A program made the position numbers and the translations under genes. From Chara braunii (Eukaryota; Streptophyta; Charophyceae; Charales; Characeae), in the NCBI GenBank assembly GCA_003427395.1, contig BFEA01000021.1, positions 5,294,300 to 5,328,925 on the forward strand: a stretch of 34,626 nucleotides of DNA. Reading direction: 5' to 3'. Of the stretch, positions 10,106 through 19,248 are shown one piece after another. The number at the start of each line of letters is the position of its first letter. Position 1 is the first letter of the stretch. A model generated the notes under the pieces. The model was not told the origin of the DNA. It made no database searches and worked only from the letters and a program-made list of their open reading frames with translations.

Positions 10106-11362
10106 ATGAGCTTTTCTACCGAGCAGGTCATCAGTGAATATCTAATGAGACCCGGGGGGCATATTTCATCGATTCGACAGGTGCGGCGACCACGATTGAG
10201 TCCGGATCTGCTTCGCTTTGCGGCTTTCTTCAGCACAACGGTCATCCATGTGGCAACGGCATTTCGGTTCGCACGCACCAGCGAGCGGACAAGAGTGTTG
10301 GCTGAGGCATCGACTTTTCTGCGGCTGTCCCGCCTAGCAACAACCACGCGTCAGTGATCGTCGCCTTCACCAACGATCTCATGGCACTGTATCCGGCAGG
10401 TCATACGGGCGCCCTCAACAACTGCGACTCTAGGCCCGGGACCTCACGAAGGTGTGGATCCAGCTGTTAGCCCGACCAGGCGATCGGGTCGGCTCCACCA
10501 ACGACATCGACCTCATCCAGCTTAGACTCTCTCTCTCTACGCTGGAGTTTATCATCCTAGAGCTTCTTCCTTTTGCACCGCCTCAATGAACCGGCACCGC
10601 CTCTCTACCTTCGGGCTTCCCTCTGATCTTCCTACCTTCTGGCAGTCCGCGACGAACATCCCTCTCTTTTTTCGGATCCGGCAGCTGGACGTGTCGATCC
10701 TCGACGTGGGCAAGTGGGTAGAGTGGTGGAACGCGTACGTCGCACTTAGCTTCTATTTCCTCGAGGCGGTGTTCCATTGGGCGGGGCCGACCGACAAAGA
10801 CGAGGAGGACAAGGTTCCTGACGTTGAGGTGGAGTTGCTGATCGTCCAAGCCTAGAGAACGGATACAGAGGGGGAACTGTTGGGGATTCTATTCGGGAAG
10901 GTGAGGGGCAGCCACCTGGAGCCAATCACAAATGAAGCCCTGGTGTTCCTGGCACAACTCCTGGACGGTCTGCCCCTCGACATCATTTCGCAGTGCGACG
11001 AGCGGCCCGCGGTAGTGGCGTTTACCCGTACATTGGTACCACTTTTACTGTGGTCCACGTGTACGGAGCTTAACGGTGACAATTGCTACTACCCCTCCTC
11101 AGGCCACTACCTGGCCATCAACATGACCGATCTCACTTTGTGGGATCCGATCATCTGAAGAGTGGAGGTGGAAGGGGTAGCTGACGACACGGAGGAAGAA
11201 AGAGAAGAGGAAAGTGAAGAGAAAGAAGAAGAAATTTTGGAGGTGGAAACCGACGATCCCGATTACCACGAGTCAGAGGATAGTGAGTTGGGAGGGAGTG
11301 GGTCAGGCGAATCAGATAGCCACAGCGAGCTGAGCAAGGAAGAGGACGAGGTGGCAGCCTAG
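10106..11362 (+). pseudogene. Element 1 ORF3: unknown protein with acidic C-terminus
   Basis: A coding frame of about 420 codons can be followed with shifts: frame 2 from the ATG at 10106, frame 1 from a G6 run near 10154-10159, frame 3 from about 10440, and frame 2 from about 10586 to 11362. TGA 10303, TAG 10853 and TGA 11156 also break it. Protein-like stretches include VIVAFTNDLMALYPAGHTGA, DLTKVWIQLLARPGDR, WVEWWNAYVALSFYFLEAV, EALVFLAQLLDGLPLDIIS and NCYYPSSGHYLAINMTD, then a Glu/Asp-rich tail from about 11170. The frame probably continues past TAG 11360 in a disordered tail. No retroviral Env, chromodomain or other family is recognised. It lies on the same strand between pol and the 3' LTR-like repeat. 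It may be an element protein or a captured host gene. Confidence 0.5.
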
Positions 11363-11494
11363 CGGAGCCGAGAGGGGGCGGAAGGAAAGCGGCCAGTGGA
11401 GGAATCAGACGGGCTAGCAACGCGGTTGTCACAAGGTTATCCGGCGCGAAATTTAGAGCCGTCGCAGGAGGAATCTGGAGGAAATGGCATTGCC

Positions 11495-11577
11495 ACCGCA
11501 GAGGGATCTATAACCAGACACCGCAGAGGGATCTAGAACCAGACACCGCAGAGGGATCTAGAACCAGACACCGCAAA
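11495..11577 (+). repeat. Tandem repeat, 25-bp unit, three copies
   Basis: ACCGCAGAGGGATCTAKAAC begins units at 11495, 11520 and 11545, and a partial unit starts at 11570. The array lies in the presumed disordered tail of ORF3. Because 25 is not a multiple of three, it changes the reading frame. Confidence 0.9.
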
Positions 11578-11586
11578 AGAAGTCCA

Positions 11587-12204
11587 ATGTCGGCTCAATC
11601 CTCTTCACCTCCGCGGCCCGCCGTTCGCCTACATGGAGATAAGGGCGCTCGGGCTTCGTCCCCGATCATTATCCCGCCGTCCCCTTCATTTTCTCGCCAT
11701 CCACCAGCCTACGGGCCGACCGCCTTTTCCCTCGAATTGGCATCCCCTCGCCCCTTCCCTTTTCCACCAGCTCTACTCCACCCGCCTCATCATCAACGTC
11801 TTCCCGCATGCGACCACTCGCTCTATTGCAACCTCCTTCCCTCTTTTAGCGCGGCATGGCAGGAATATAATAATATAAAAGTTTATTGCATAATTTTTGG
11901 CACCATCCCCACCTGCGAAGGTTACGAGGATTTCCGCGCCGCGATTCCCCGCACCCTCTGTACCCTTTACCCTGATTACCTCGCTTCGCTCCCACACCAG
12001 GATCATCGCTTACCCCGCATACATCGCATCGTCCATTACACCCGGCTCCCCACTGGGGATCGAGAGCAGAGTCGCTTTCTACCACCTCTCCCCCAAGCTC
12101 ACCCTCCTCTTCCTCCTCCCGCCATCAGACTACCTTTCCCCGACAACCTCTAGGATCGGAGTTCGCGATGCCACCTTGGATGACTTCCACACTCTCATCT
12201 TACG
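11587..12204 (+). CDS. Uncertain Pro/Ser-rich open frame ending near a splice-donor-like site
   Basis: A frame from 11587 runs 188 codons and is dominated by Pro, Ser, His and Leu. A second overlapping frame (11897-12208) ends at ILR followed by CG|GTGAGT at 12205, a strong eukaryotic donor consensus. Either frame could be part of a decayed exon or of the 3' non-coding part of Element 1. No domain is recognised, and the low-complexity composition argues against confident coding. Confidence 0.2.
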
Positions 12205-12210
12205 GTGAGT

Positions 12211-13030
12211 GGCACATATCAGCTCCACAATGATCGTTGGCAAGTTTTAGGACCAGCCAATGGCGGAGAGCAAGCAGGAACTTGCTCAAGATTGGAACCC
12301 CCTGGGCGTCACATATGTGATGAACTGTTCTCTGCAACCACGCGGATTTCTGCACAAGGCTATATCGGGGGGAGGGGGGGGGGGGGAAATTGGCTGAGTC
12401 GGAATGGCCTGGCGGTTTGCATGGATGCCCCTGCTTTTTCTTGTCTCTTTCGATTAAAGGCTGGTCTGGTCCCACAGCAGTTGATAGTTGGTCGCGCCTC
12501 AGCGAGCGCGATGAATAAACGGTTGTCATAGCTTCTTTTTTGTTTGGCTGTGGAGAATGAGAATTTTGGCGCGATTGTCGCGCGGGAAAATCTTTTTGAA
12601 TTTTCAACTAATGTCGAGCCCTTACGGGCTCTCGAAATTTGGTTCGTTCGGATTTTCTTTTTGTAATTATGACTTAGAATAGAAATTTGGGCGCATCTCA
12701 ATTTTTGTTGCGCGGCGCTTCCTGCTTGCACACGCTCGCCCGCATCAGGAACTGTGTTCTGACTTTCCCGCATCTTAATCTCGTGTGTAACTGTAATCAT
12801 TGTTTGGCAGGCGTAATTGCAACTATAATCCTCTCGTTCTTTATATCTTTTGGGGCGCCTTTGCACGCGCTTACCTCTCCCCTATCTTATTGGCCTGAAC
12901 GCTTGCTTGACCGGATCGATGTGTGGAGTGTGGCTGCGTCCCCCACGCCGCGGCCTGGCCATGCAGGCGTAGGCACATCCTTCCTCCTTCTTCCTCCCAC
13001 CCGAACACGATCCCGAGTATCTCGCACAAA
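12211..13030. other. No gene recognised; G-run
   Basis: A purine run of mostly G lies at about 12367-12386. The 18-bp string TTGGAACCCCCTGGGCGT at about 12291 also occurs at about 6590 inside Element 1 pol. No other structure is supported. Confidence 0.4.
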
Positions 13031-13047
13031 GCATGCATGCTATAAAT
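13031..13047 (+). promoter_or_regulatory. Candidate core promoter: RY motif abutting TATA box
   Basis: CATGCATG (13032-13039) is followed at once by CTATAAATC. CATGCATG is the RY/Sph element bound by plant B3-domain factors, and TATAAAT is a TATA box. The nearest downstream ATG with an open frame is at 13199. This may be part of an LTR-type promoter or of a lost host gene. It is a sequence match only. Confidence 0.3.
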
Positions 13048-13298
13048 CTCACAAGCGCGGTTAATTCACTTTCTAAGACCTTTTGGAGTTAGCGCGGTCG
13101 AGAGGATCGGCTAACGAAGCAGGAGTTGGCATGTGAGTAAGAGATTTGGGCGATCCGACGAGCTAGTGCTGGGCGTGCGGGGTTGACGTGGGGTCGCGAT
13201 GGACTGTGGCACACGGGCGAACCTGACGGGCATGCTCGGGCTAAGCGGGGTGACAACTCGGCGTAGGTGCAAGGCGACGGACTGTCCGTATCAAGACG

Positions 13299-13342
13299 TT
13301 GTGAAGAGAGAAAGACAGAGAGAGAGAGGAAGAGAGAGAGGC
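13299..13342 (+). other. Purine-rich tract, candidate polypurine tract of Element 1
   Basis: A long GA-rich tract ends in GGCGG and is followed by TAAGTGTGCGATG. LTR elements carry a polypurine tract just before the 3' LTR, where plus-strand synthesis starts. If this is it, the 3' LTR would begin near 13345 and be about 1.3 kb. The 5' copy shows no matching first half, so this is uncertain. GCG|GTAAGT also fits a splice donor. Confidence 0.3.
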
Positions 13343-14118
13343 GGTAAGTGTGCGATGAGTTTCTTCTTCTATCCCTCTAAAGCCATTTTTTATTCTTCTT
13401 CTTTCCTTCTAAGCAATTTTGGTTTTCGGCGCAAGTCGCCTTTGTTTCTTTCGATCGGCATCTCGGATCTTTTCTTCGCTTGTCTCTAGTGATTGATGCA
13501 TGATTGTTTCTCCCATTTTGTTCTCCCCTCTATATGGATGGACCCCATTGATTGGTTATTGCCCATGATCGAATTTTGTACGATCCCGATGCATGAATGA
13601 TTGTCACCTTCCTTTTTTTGTTTATGTATGAATAAAACTGGACGCGTGGACGATGGGTATTTGTCTGTCGAAATTAAATAAGCATGCTAGATGATTAAAT
13701 GTCTGTCTCGCCATAGGGCTATCCACCCTCGGTTAACAGGCCAGCACGTACGAGACATGGGTCATTAGTCATTGTCTATCGGACCGAAGGGCAGATCTTG
13801 TACACACACGTGTAAGCCCGATCAGAAGAACGTGGCCTACACGCGTGTCTGGAGTGCCTGTGCTCGGTCCAACTTTTCGAATAACCGAGTTTCTGCCTCA
13901 CCCCACAACATGAATATTGAACTCTCTTTTCGTATTACTGACCGCGAGTGTTTGAGAGATCCAAAATTTCGGCAGTACTAGGAGCACGTGTGTCTGTCTG
14001 CACGACCGAGGAGAGAGCTTCTTGAATTTCAATACCCGGTCGGAAACGAGCGCATCTGCGAGTGGGATATCGACCGAGCTCGAGAACGCATTCCCCACCA
14101 CCCGGAATTCCCCAGCTC
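13343..14118. other. No gene recognised; possible left part of 3' LTR
   Basis: AT-rich with T-runs, then more GC-rich after 13730. A segment at about 13800-13850 has CACACGTGTAAGCCCGATCA, loosely similar to part of the 53-bp minisatellite unit upstream of the 5' repeat. No coding frame is supported. Confidence 0.35.
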
Positions 14119-14687
14119 GTACACGTTTCACCTTGTCGAGGAACCAAGAATAATTATTTTGGAAACCGAATTCCCTCCCTACCACCGCATACTGCCTTTC
14201 CATTCGCCAACCATCATCCCCTGGCGTGCAATCGCTTCGTATTGGCCCCAACCCCCGTGCTCGGAGTGCTTGCAAGACCACGAGTATCGAGCCTCTGGTT
14301 TCATCCGGCGAACCCGCTCGGAGGAAGAACGACGGGCGCACAGTCTTCAGCTACGGCCAGCCACATCGGATTCGCGACCAGCGCCGCACGAAGCCAACAA
14401 GTGGTCGAATAGCGCGATAGGCATAGCGTCCCGACCATGCACCAGATACGAGTCCGACCCAGACGACGGAACCAACAGAGGTGGCAGCCCCACGCTCAGA
14501 AACACAAAAACAGACTTCGACCCGCATCTATCCTCTTGCATCCCTATCTCTGAACTTGCCCCAGGAGATCTCAGTTCCTACCTAAGACTCCACCCCCATT
14601 TTTCCAAAAATCATTGGCACACCCCTTTTCGCAATTCCAGGTCCATTCACACACCTAATAGGAAGTCGCGCCGGGCATGAGGTTGGT
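14119..14687 (+). repeat. 3' LTR-like direct repeat of Element 1
   Basis: Same orientation and nearly full-length match to 3466-4023. It ends at GGTTGGTA and then diverges (GGGCGTC...). The last six shared bases (TTGGTA) overlap what is the primer-binding site at the 5' copy, an odd overlap for a normal LTR end. Confidence 0.8.
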
Positions 14688-14743
14688 AGGGCGTCACACT
14701 GCCAACCCCCCCCCTCCGCTCCAACACCCAAACCCTCCTTCCG

Positions 14744-15097
14744 TTATCCATCACCCTCCATATTCCTCATCGCCAGCCACTTCACAGCCATGCTATGGCA
14801 AACACATCCTGCAAGAAGTACCAAGCACTGCTGCAAGTCGGCGTTGAATACAGGCATGGAAGCTGCAGCCTGCAGCACAACCATGACTAGTGCATTCCAC
14901 CTGTTCATCCAATGCATGATCGCCATGATGGTCATGAACAGCACATTATCATCGACTTCCTCTCCTCCATTACGTTGATGCTGATGTGCTCCTCCGCTGT
15001 CCATGTGAGGATACTGGATGCAGGAACAGGAGGAACAGCACCTCGCGCTTCGAAAAATGCTGTCTTTCGACACCAACGTGACCCCCACCGACGTCAA
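14744..15097 (-). CDS. Unrecognised 117-aa open frame
   Basis: On the minus strand, a Cys-rich N-terminal part and the acidic GGEEVDD are followed by a hydrophobic, Met-rich segment (residues about 50-95). That pattern suggests one or two amphipathic or membrane helices. It ends just beside the 3' LTR-like repeat of Element 1, so a longer gene may have been cut by the insertion. It may be the first exon of a transposase or host protein. No family is recognised. Confidence 0.25.
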   Translation of the reverse strand: MTSVGVTLVSKDSIFRSARCCSSCSCIQYPHMDSGGAHQHQRNGGEEVDDNVLFMTIMAIMHWMNRWNALVMVVLQAAASMPVFNADLQQCLVLLAGCVCHSMAVKWLAMRNMEGDG

Positions 15098-15180
15098 TGA
15101 ATAGGGTGCAACCAGTCACGTGCTTCGTCTCCCGAAGGCTCGCAGGGGCGCACAGGCTGTTGGCGTGTACGCACTACCGG

Positions 15181-15311
15181 TTAATGGAAGGCCAAAAATT
15201 CGGGGTTTTTTGCCGTGTCGCTACAAGCAATGTTGTCGAAACTTTTGCGAACAAACTATGCAGGGTCATAAACAAACATAAAAAAAACCCGAATTTTTGG
15301 CCTTCCATTAA
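15181..15311. mobile_element. Small palindromic (MITE-like) element, TTAA-bounded
   Basis: The left arm 15181-15211 (TTAATGGAAGGCCAAAAATT...) is the reverse complement of 15280-15311 with at most one or two differences. The whole is 131 bp with no coding capacity. TTAA is present at both ends. Confidence 0.85.
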
Positions 15312-15514
15312 ACCACCAGTACCTGGCCCAGCTATCGGCCGCGGCGCTTCCCGTATACGCGCCGCGCCATTTGGGCTTCGGCCTGCCGGACCGCATTGGC
15401 TGGAGGCTGCAGGCAAAACGAAAAAGAAAATTGCGACGGCGATTCGGCAGGACTTGGCGCGCAGCGTGCTGGGAGGCTCGGATTCAATAGCTGAGCGAGG
15501 TACTGGTGGTTTAA
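15308..15514. mobile_element. Second palindromic element sharing TTAA with its neighbour
   Basis: TTAAACCACCAGTACCT at 15308-15324 is the exact reverse complement of 15498-15514. The element is 207 bp, GC-rich and non-coding, with a small internal hairpin (GCGGCGC/GCGCCGC). Its left TTAA is the right TTAA of the element at 15181-15311. Confidence 0.8.
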
Positions 15515-15727
15515 CAGGTAGTGCGGCGGTGGGGTCCCCTCTGTTTCATCATTTCCATTGGCGGTGGGCAGTCCGCTGGATGTTGCGACTTCCGAAACCG
15601 TTTGCCACGGTCCTGTGGGGTCCTAGCCTAAGTGCAGCGAGGCCGGCTAGATGAAGGGTGGCGCCCTCTATGAAAAAAAAACTGTGTCGCATAAGCGCAG
15701 AAGCGCAGCCACTCGGGTGCGAGACCG

Positions 15728-15891
15728 GGGGCCAAGTCCCACTAGCAGCGTTGAGCTACCTCAACGCCTGAATCTGGACGTGTTTGTGGAGACGTGCAGT
15801 TCAGGAAACTCAAGCATTTCTGCACATCTCCACAAAAGCGTCCAGATACAGGCGTTGAGGTAGCTCAACGCTGCTAGTGGGACTTGGCCCC
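15728..15891. repeat. Long near-perfect hairpin, 72-bp arms and 20-nt loop
   Basis: Arms 15728-15799 and 15820-15891 pair with about four mismatches in 72. Each arm also contains its own short palindrome (GCGTTGAG...CTCAACGC), giving a nested cruciform. No ORF is supported across it. It may be a fold-back element, or a transcribed hairpin could feed small-RNA pathways. Confidence 0.9.
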
Positions 15892-15915
15892 GGCCGGCTG
15901 GCAGGGCTTGAAGCC

Positions 15916-15963
15916 TTTGCACGGCAACAACCTGGTAGTTTTGCACGGCAACAACCTGGTAGT
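15916..15963 (+). repeat. Tandem duplication of a 24-bp unit
   Basis: TTTGCACGGCAACAACCTGG plus GTAGT-type end is repeated exactly twice, beginning at 15916 and 15940, just outside the 15728-15891 hairpin. Confidence 0.9.
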
Positions 15964-16401
15964 TTTTTGTGTTTTTTATCGTTTTTCGCGCATTTTGCAA
16001 GCCAGCATTCTGCTGTGCACACCTCCAAACCCACTTCGCACCCGGCCGAAATGGAAAACCGGCCGCCGTCCATGAAAACGGCTCGCCGACCTCTTTTAGT
16101 GACCGCTGGTCTGCCCCCCTCCAACCGCACTCGCGACCACCCGGCCTACCGGTCTCTGCCCCGAGAGCGACTGCACCCTTCAATTACCCATGTTACCGCC
16201 CTATAAACCCCTTTCGCCCTCGTCGACATTTCAGACATTTCCTAGGACGTCCTCGCTAGGCGACAAAATGCAACCAGTATAGCGCAGCCTCCTGGCTGCG
16301 AAATGGTCTTGGCGCCCACAGATATTCCCAGAGAGTGTCGGTGCAGAGATCGCGTCCGACTACCTGGACGTACCGAGCAGATCCGTAACTGTCCAGATAA
16401 G

Positions 16402-16523
16402 GGGCCTCGCTGCACCACTCTTGAAATGCACAAAAGACAAAATTCATGGCCGCGTATCTTTCCATATTCTAGCGGAAGATTCACTCTCGTTTTGCACATT
16501 TCGAGAGTAGTGCAGAGAGGCCC
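16402..16523. repeat. Imperfect inverted repeat, 34-bp arms
   Basis: Arm 16402-16435 (GGGCCTCGCTGCACCACTCT...) pairs with 16490-16523 with about five mismatches, mostly transitions. It looks like an older fold-back element. Confidence 0.75.
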
Positions 16524-16831
16524 AAGCTCAGCATTCACCATGAGTAACTTTTTCAACTGAATTTGGCGTGATCGCGAAATGCATCCAAGAAACCGCTACC
16601 CTGAATGAATGCAACGGCACGATATACCGCCTTTTTGAAAAAAGGGGGGGACGTAAGGGTCGCGTTCCTGGCTCTTCAAGAAGTCGGGGGCGAAGCCTCA
16701 GTTACGGATATCACGGGAAAGGATGAAGAATAGTTTAGTGAGATCTCACCCCAGGTGTGGGAGGATCGCCTAAATGAAGAGAGCGATGAGCAAGAGAAGG
16801 AAGCTCCTACCGTCTGCCGCCGAACCCAACG

Positions 16832-16957
16832 CTTCGATACAGTCGCGATGAGGGTGCGCTATGTTCGGGGGAGCTCCTAATAATAAATGCATACAAGCTT
16901 TCTTTCGGCTTCGACACAGTCGTGATGAGGGTGCGTTATGTTCGGGGGGAGCTCCTA
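16832..16957 (+). repeat. Direct repeat of about 48 bp, spaced 77 bp
   Basis: CTTCGAYACAGTCGYGATGA at 16832 recurs at 16909. The copies differ mainly by transitions and one G-run length change, and both end at GAGCTCCTA. Confidence 0.9.
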
Positions 16958-17278
16958 GTGTAGTGTGTAGTATGGACATCAGCTACTTGACATGGCTCTG
17001 TCAAGCACAGGAAGCTGTGGCGTATTGCATGGACTACGAGTAGCGCCTGGCGTGCTAATGTGGATAGGCAAGTTTTCGGATAAATGGATAAGTTACAGTC
17101 TCTTTTTGGGATCTATCGATTGTTAAATAGGTGGATCAACTGATTCATGGATTGATGAAGAAGTAGATGCAGGTACGTAAATGAGCTAGAGCAAAACAAC
17201 GTTACGCGACGTGACGTTTGGGAGGGAAGAGTGGAGAGATGGAAGGAGAAAACAGGTGAAGTAGATAGGTAGATAGAA

Positions 17279-17302
17279 AACACAAGGAGTACGTCGACAG
17301 AC

Positions 17303-17340
<38 letters not shown>

Positions 17341-17503
17341 TGGATAGATAGATAGATAGATAGATAGATAGTGGGTAGATAGATAAATAGATAGATAGAT
17401 AGATAGATAGATGGATGGATAGATAGATAGATAGACAAATAGAAGAAAGGAGGAAGTAGACGGAGTGGATACATAGATAGATAGATAGGTAGATAGGTAG
17501 GCA
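17279..17503 (+). repeat. GATA tetranucleotide microsatellite
   Basis: Long runs of GATA with occasional GGATA, GGTA and AATA variants. ORFs across it on the minus strand are repeats of Ile/Tyr/Leu/Ser and are not genes. Confidence 0.95.
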
Positions 17504-17542
17504 GAAAAGATAAATGCTATATATTGGTAACGCCCCCCCCCC

Positions 17543-17545
<3 letters not shown>

Positions 17546-17619
<74 letters not shown>
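17546..17619 (+). repeat. GA dinucleotide microsatellite (about 37 units)
   Basis: Uninterrupted GA run directly before the ATG at 17620, preceded by a run of C. Read in frame it would encode alternating Arg/Glu. Confidence 0.97.
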
Positions 17620-17622
<3 letters not shown>

Positions 17623-17885
17623 GGTTTAAGCCGGAACAACGGGGCCTTTCGGTCGATGGTAAGGAAGCTCTTTCTGAAAAGGAGATTGACGGCCACGTGG
17701 CAGGCTAGGGGGAGGGATCGTGTGGGTGGCTGGCGGTGGTGGGTGAGCAGGACAGGCAGGAGCAGGAAACGCTGTTGCTTCTGGGTGCTGTTTCTGGCTG
17801 CCAGCTTGTTTGGCCTCCTGGGCTTGCTGATAACCACCATGATCGGCGATAACCACCCGCTTCTGCTCGACAAGTATCGGGAAAG
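17620..17885 (+). CDS. Candidate first exon of a type II membrane protein
   Basis: From the ATG at 17620 an 88-codon frame reads to AAG|GTGCGT at 17885, an acceptable splice donor (intron phase 2). The N-terminal 50 residues are strongly basic. They are followed by a single hydrophobic segment (about residues 53-74, [18 protein letters not shown]) and then a polar stretch ([14 protein letters not shown]). A short basic cytosolic tail plus one signal-anchor is the layout of many Golgi type II proteins such as glycosyltransferases, but no catalytic domain is in view and no further exon was found. It is flanked by GA and CT microsatellites. Alternatively it is a chance frame. Confidence 0.35.
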
Positions 17886-17928
17886 GTGCGTAACCTATAT
17901 CTCTCACTCTCGTTGCGTGTGTAATGTG

Positions 17929-17930
<2 letters not shown>

Positions 17931-17992
<62 letters not shown>
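17931..17992 (+). repeat. CT dinucleotide microsatellite (about 31 units)
   Basis: Uninterrupted CT run, complementary to the GA run at 17546-17619. Shorter CT and CCCT runs continue to about 18195. The motif TGTGTGTGGGGTTGGTAC at about 18019 recurs with one change at about 18160. Confidence 0.97.
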
Positions 17993-17995
<3 letters not shown>

Positions 17996-18324
17996 CCCCC
18001 TTCCCCGCGTCTATGACTGTGTGTGGGGTTGGTACCCCTCTCTCCCTCTCTCCCTCTCTCTGCGTATACATTTGGTGCGTTTCCTCTCTCTCTCTCTCTC
18101 TTTTTCCGTGTACATGTGGTACGTTTCCTCTCCCTCTCTCTCACTTGCTGTCAGCGAGTGTGTGTGGGGTAGGTACTCGGTTTCTCTCTCTGTGTGCGCG
18201 GGTATGTGTTTTTGTTATGTTAGCATAAGTCAAAGAAAAGAATGGTTTTTATTTCATTTATCATGTTTTATTCTTATATATTTTTCGCTGAAACACCTGC
18301 GGGGCACATTGGACTCATCATGAT

Positions 18325-18379
18325 GACTCCAGTCTATTGGTGAGGATCTGCACCTTCTGAAAACGGGGCCCAGAGTCCC
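18325..18379 (+). repeat. Copy 1 of a dispersed 55-bp motif
   Basis: ACTCCAGTCTATTGGTGAGG then an A/C-rich GGGGCCCAGAGTCCC end. It aligns over its length with 24610-24663, 26395-26447 and 26793-26846. Confidence 0.55.
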
Positions 18380-19248
18380 TTTCACAAAGTCAGCCTGGAG
18401 GTGATTCAATTTGAACAGCACTGATTGGGCCCATCTGAGGGATCAACTGGCTCCTTAGAACTCCGGACCAGAGAGCAAACTTGTTGTTACTCCTGTCAGC
18501 CTGTTACATTGCACAAAACCAGCTCCTTAAACGCACGATTTTAACACCCATGCATCAGTTTACCCCCAGCTGAATCTTTCCCCTGTTTGCCCATCACTTG
18601 TCGCTGACCAAACCATGACGTAAATGACAAAGAATTCGCCTGCCTCCACTACTCAACATTCTTCATTTGGGCGCTTTCTGAACCAGGTACATTGAATTTC
18701 GGACGAGTCCAACATTTCGAATGTATCGGGAGTATTATGAACTCCAGATAGATATAGTGCTGTGTGATGGAGCGAGGTCTAATATCTTTCTCAGCGTTTT
18801 GGCTAAGATCAAGTGTTCTATTTGTTCTAATCAGTTTCATATCTAAAATACATACATACATACATACATACATACATACATACATACATCTGTTACAATC
18901 CTGGTCATTTCCAAATTGCAAATTCACAAGGAAAGACAATGCCACCCAATTGTGAAAGAAATGAAAGCACTTGCAAAGAGATAGAGACCAAAGAAAAGAG
19001 CAAGAAGAAGAAGAAGAAGAAGAAGGAGAAGAAAAAGAAGAAGATGTACACCAGCAAGACCAATGACAAATCCCCCTTCTCTCTCCACCTTCCTCCTCCT
19101 CCTTGACTTCGCCAATCTTATTCTTCTTCCCAATAATAATAATAACAATGAGTGGATGAACCAGAATCAATATCCGAACTTCCCTCTTACTGCCAGCACA
19201 ACAACAGGTCCACCATAGCCATGGCTTCCCCTTTCTTCCTCCTCTCAC
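18380..19248. other. No gene recognised; simple repeats
   Basis: A CATA tetranucleotide run at about 18849-18889, an AAG-rich run at about 18997-19043 and AAT repeats near 19132. The long minus-strand ORF here is made of these repeats and has no domain. Confidence 0.5.

Larger units (their letters stand above)
3466..14687 (+). mobile_element. Element 1: decayed Ty3/gypsy LTR retrotransposon with extra ORF
   Basis: Two direct repeats (3466-4023 and 14119-14687, about 85-90% identical by eye) bracket a primer-binding site, gag, protease, RT, RNase H and integrase in the Ty3/gypsy order, followed by an extra downstream reading frame. Family and order come from motifs seen in translation. The internal region is about 10 kb, longer than most Ty3/gypsy elements because of about 4 kb after integrase. 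Stops and frameshifts across gag and pol show it cannot encode its own proteins. The outer limits are uncertain because homology between the repeats stops without clear TG...CA ends or a target-site duplication. Confidence 0.85.

Noticed and set aside
15097-15863. Plus-strand ORFs over the palindrome cluster
   Set aside because: They are readings of inverted-repeat elements, with no domain or start context.
17202-17474. Minus-strand ORF of Ile/Tyr/Leu/Ser repeats
   Set aside because: Only a reading of the GATA microsatellite.
18649-19248. 199-codon minus ORF
   Set aside because: Mostly made of CATA and AAG microsatellites; no domain.
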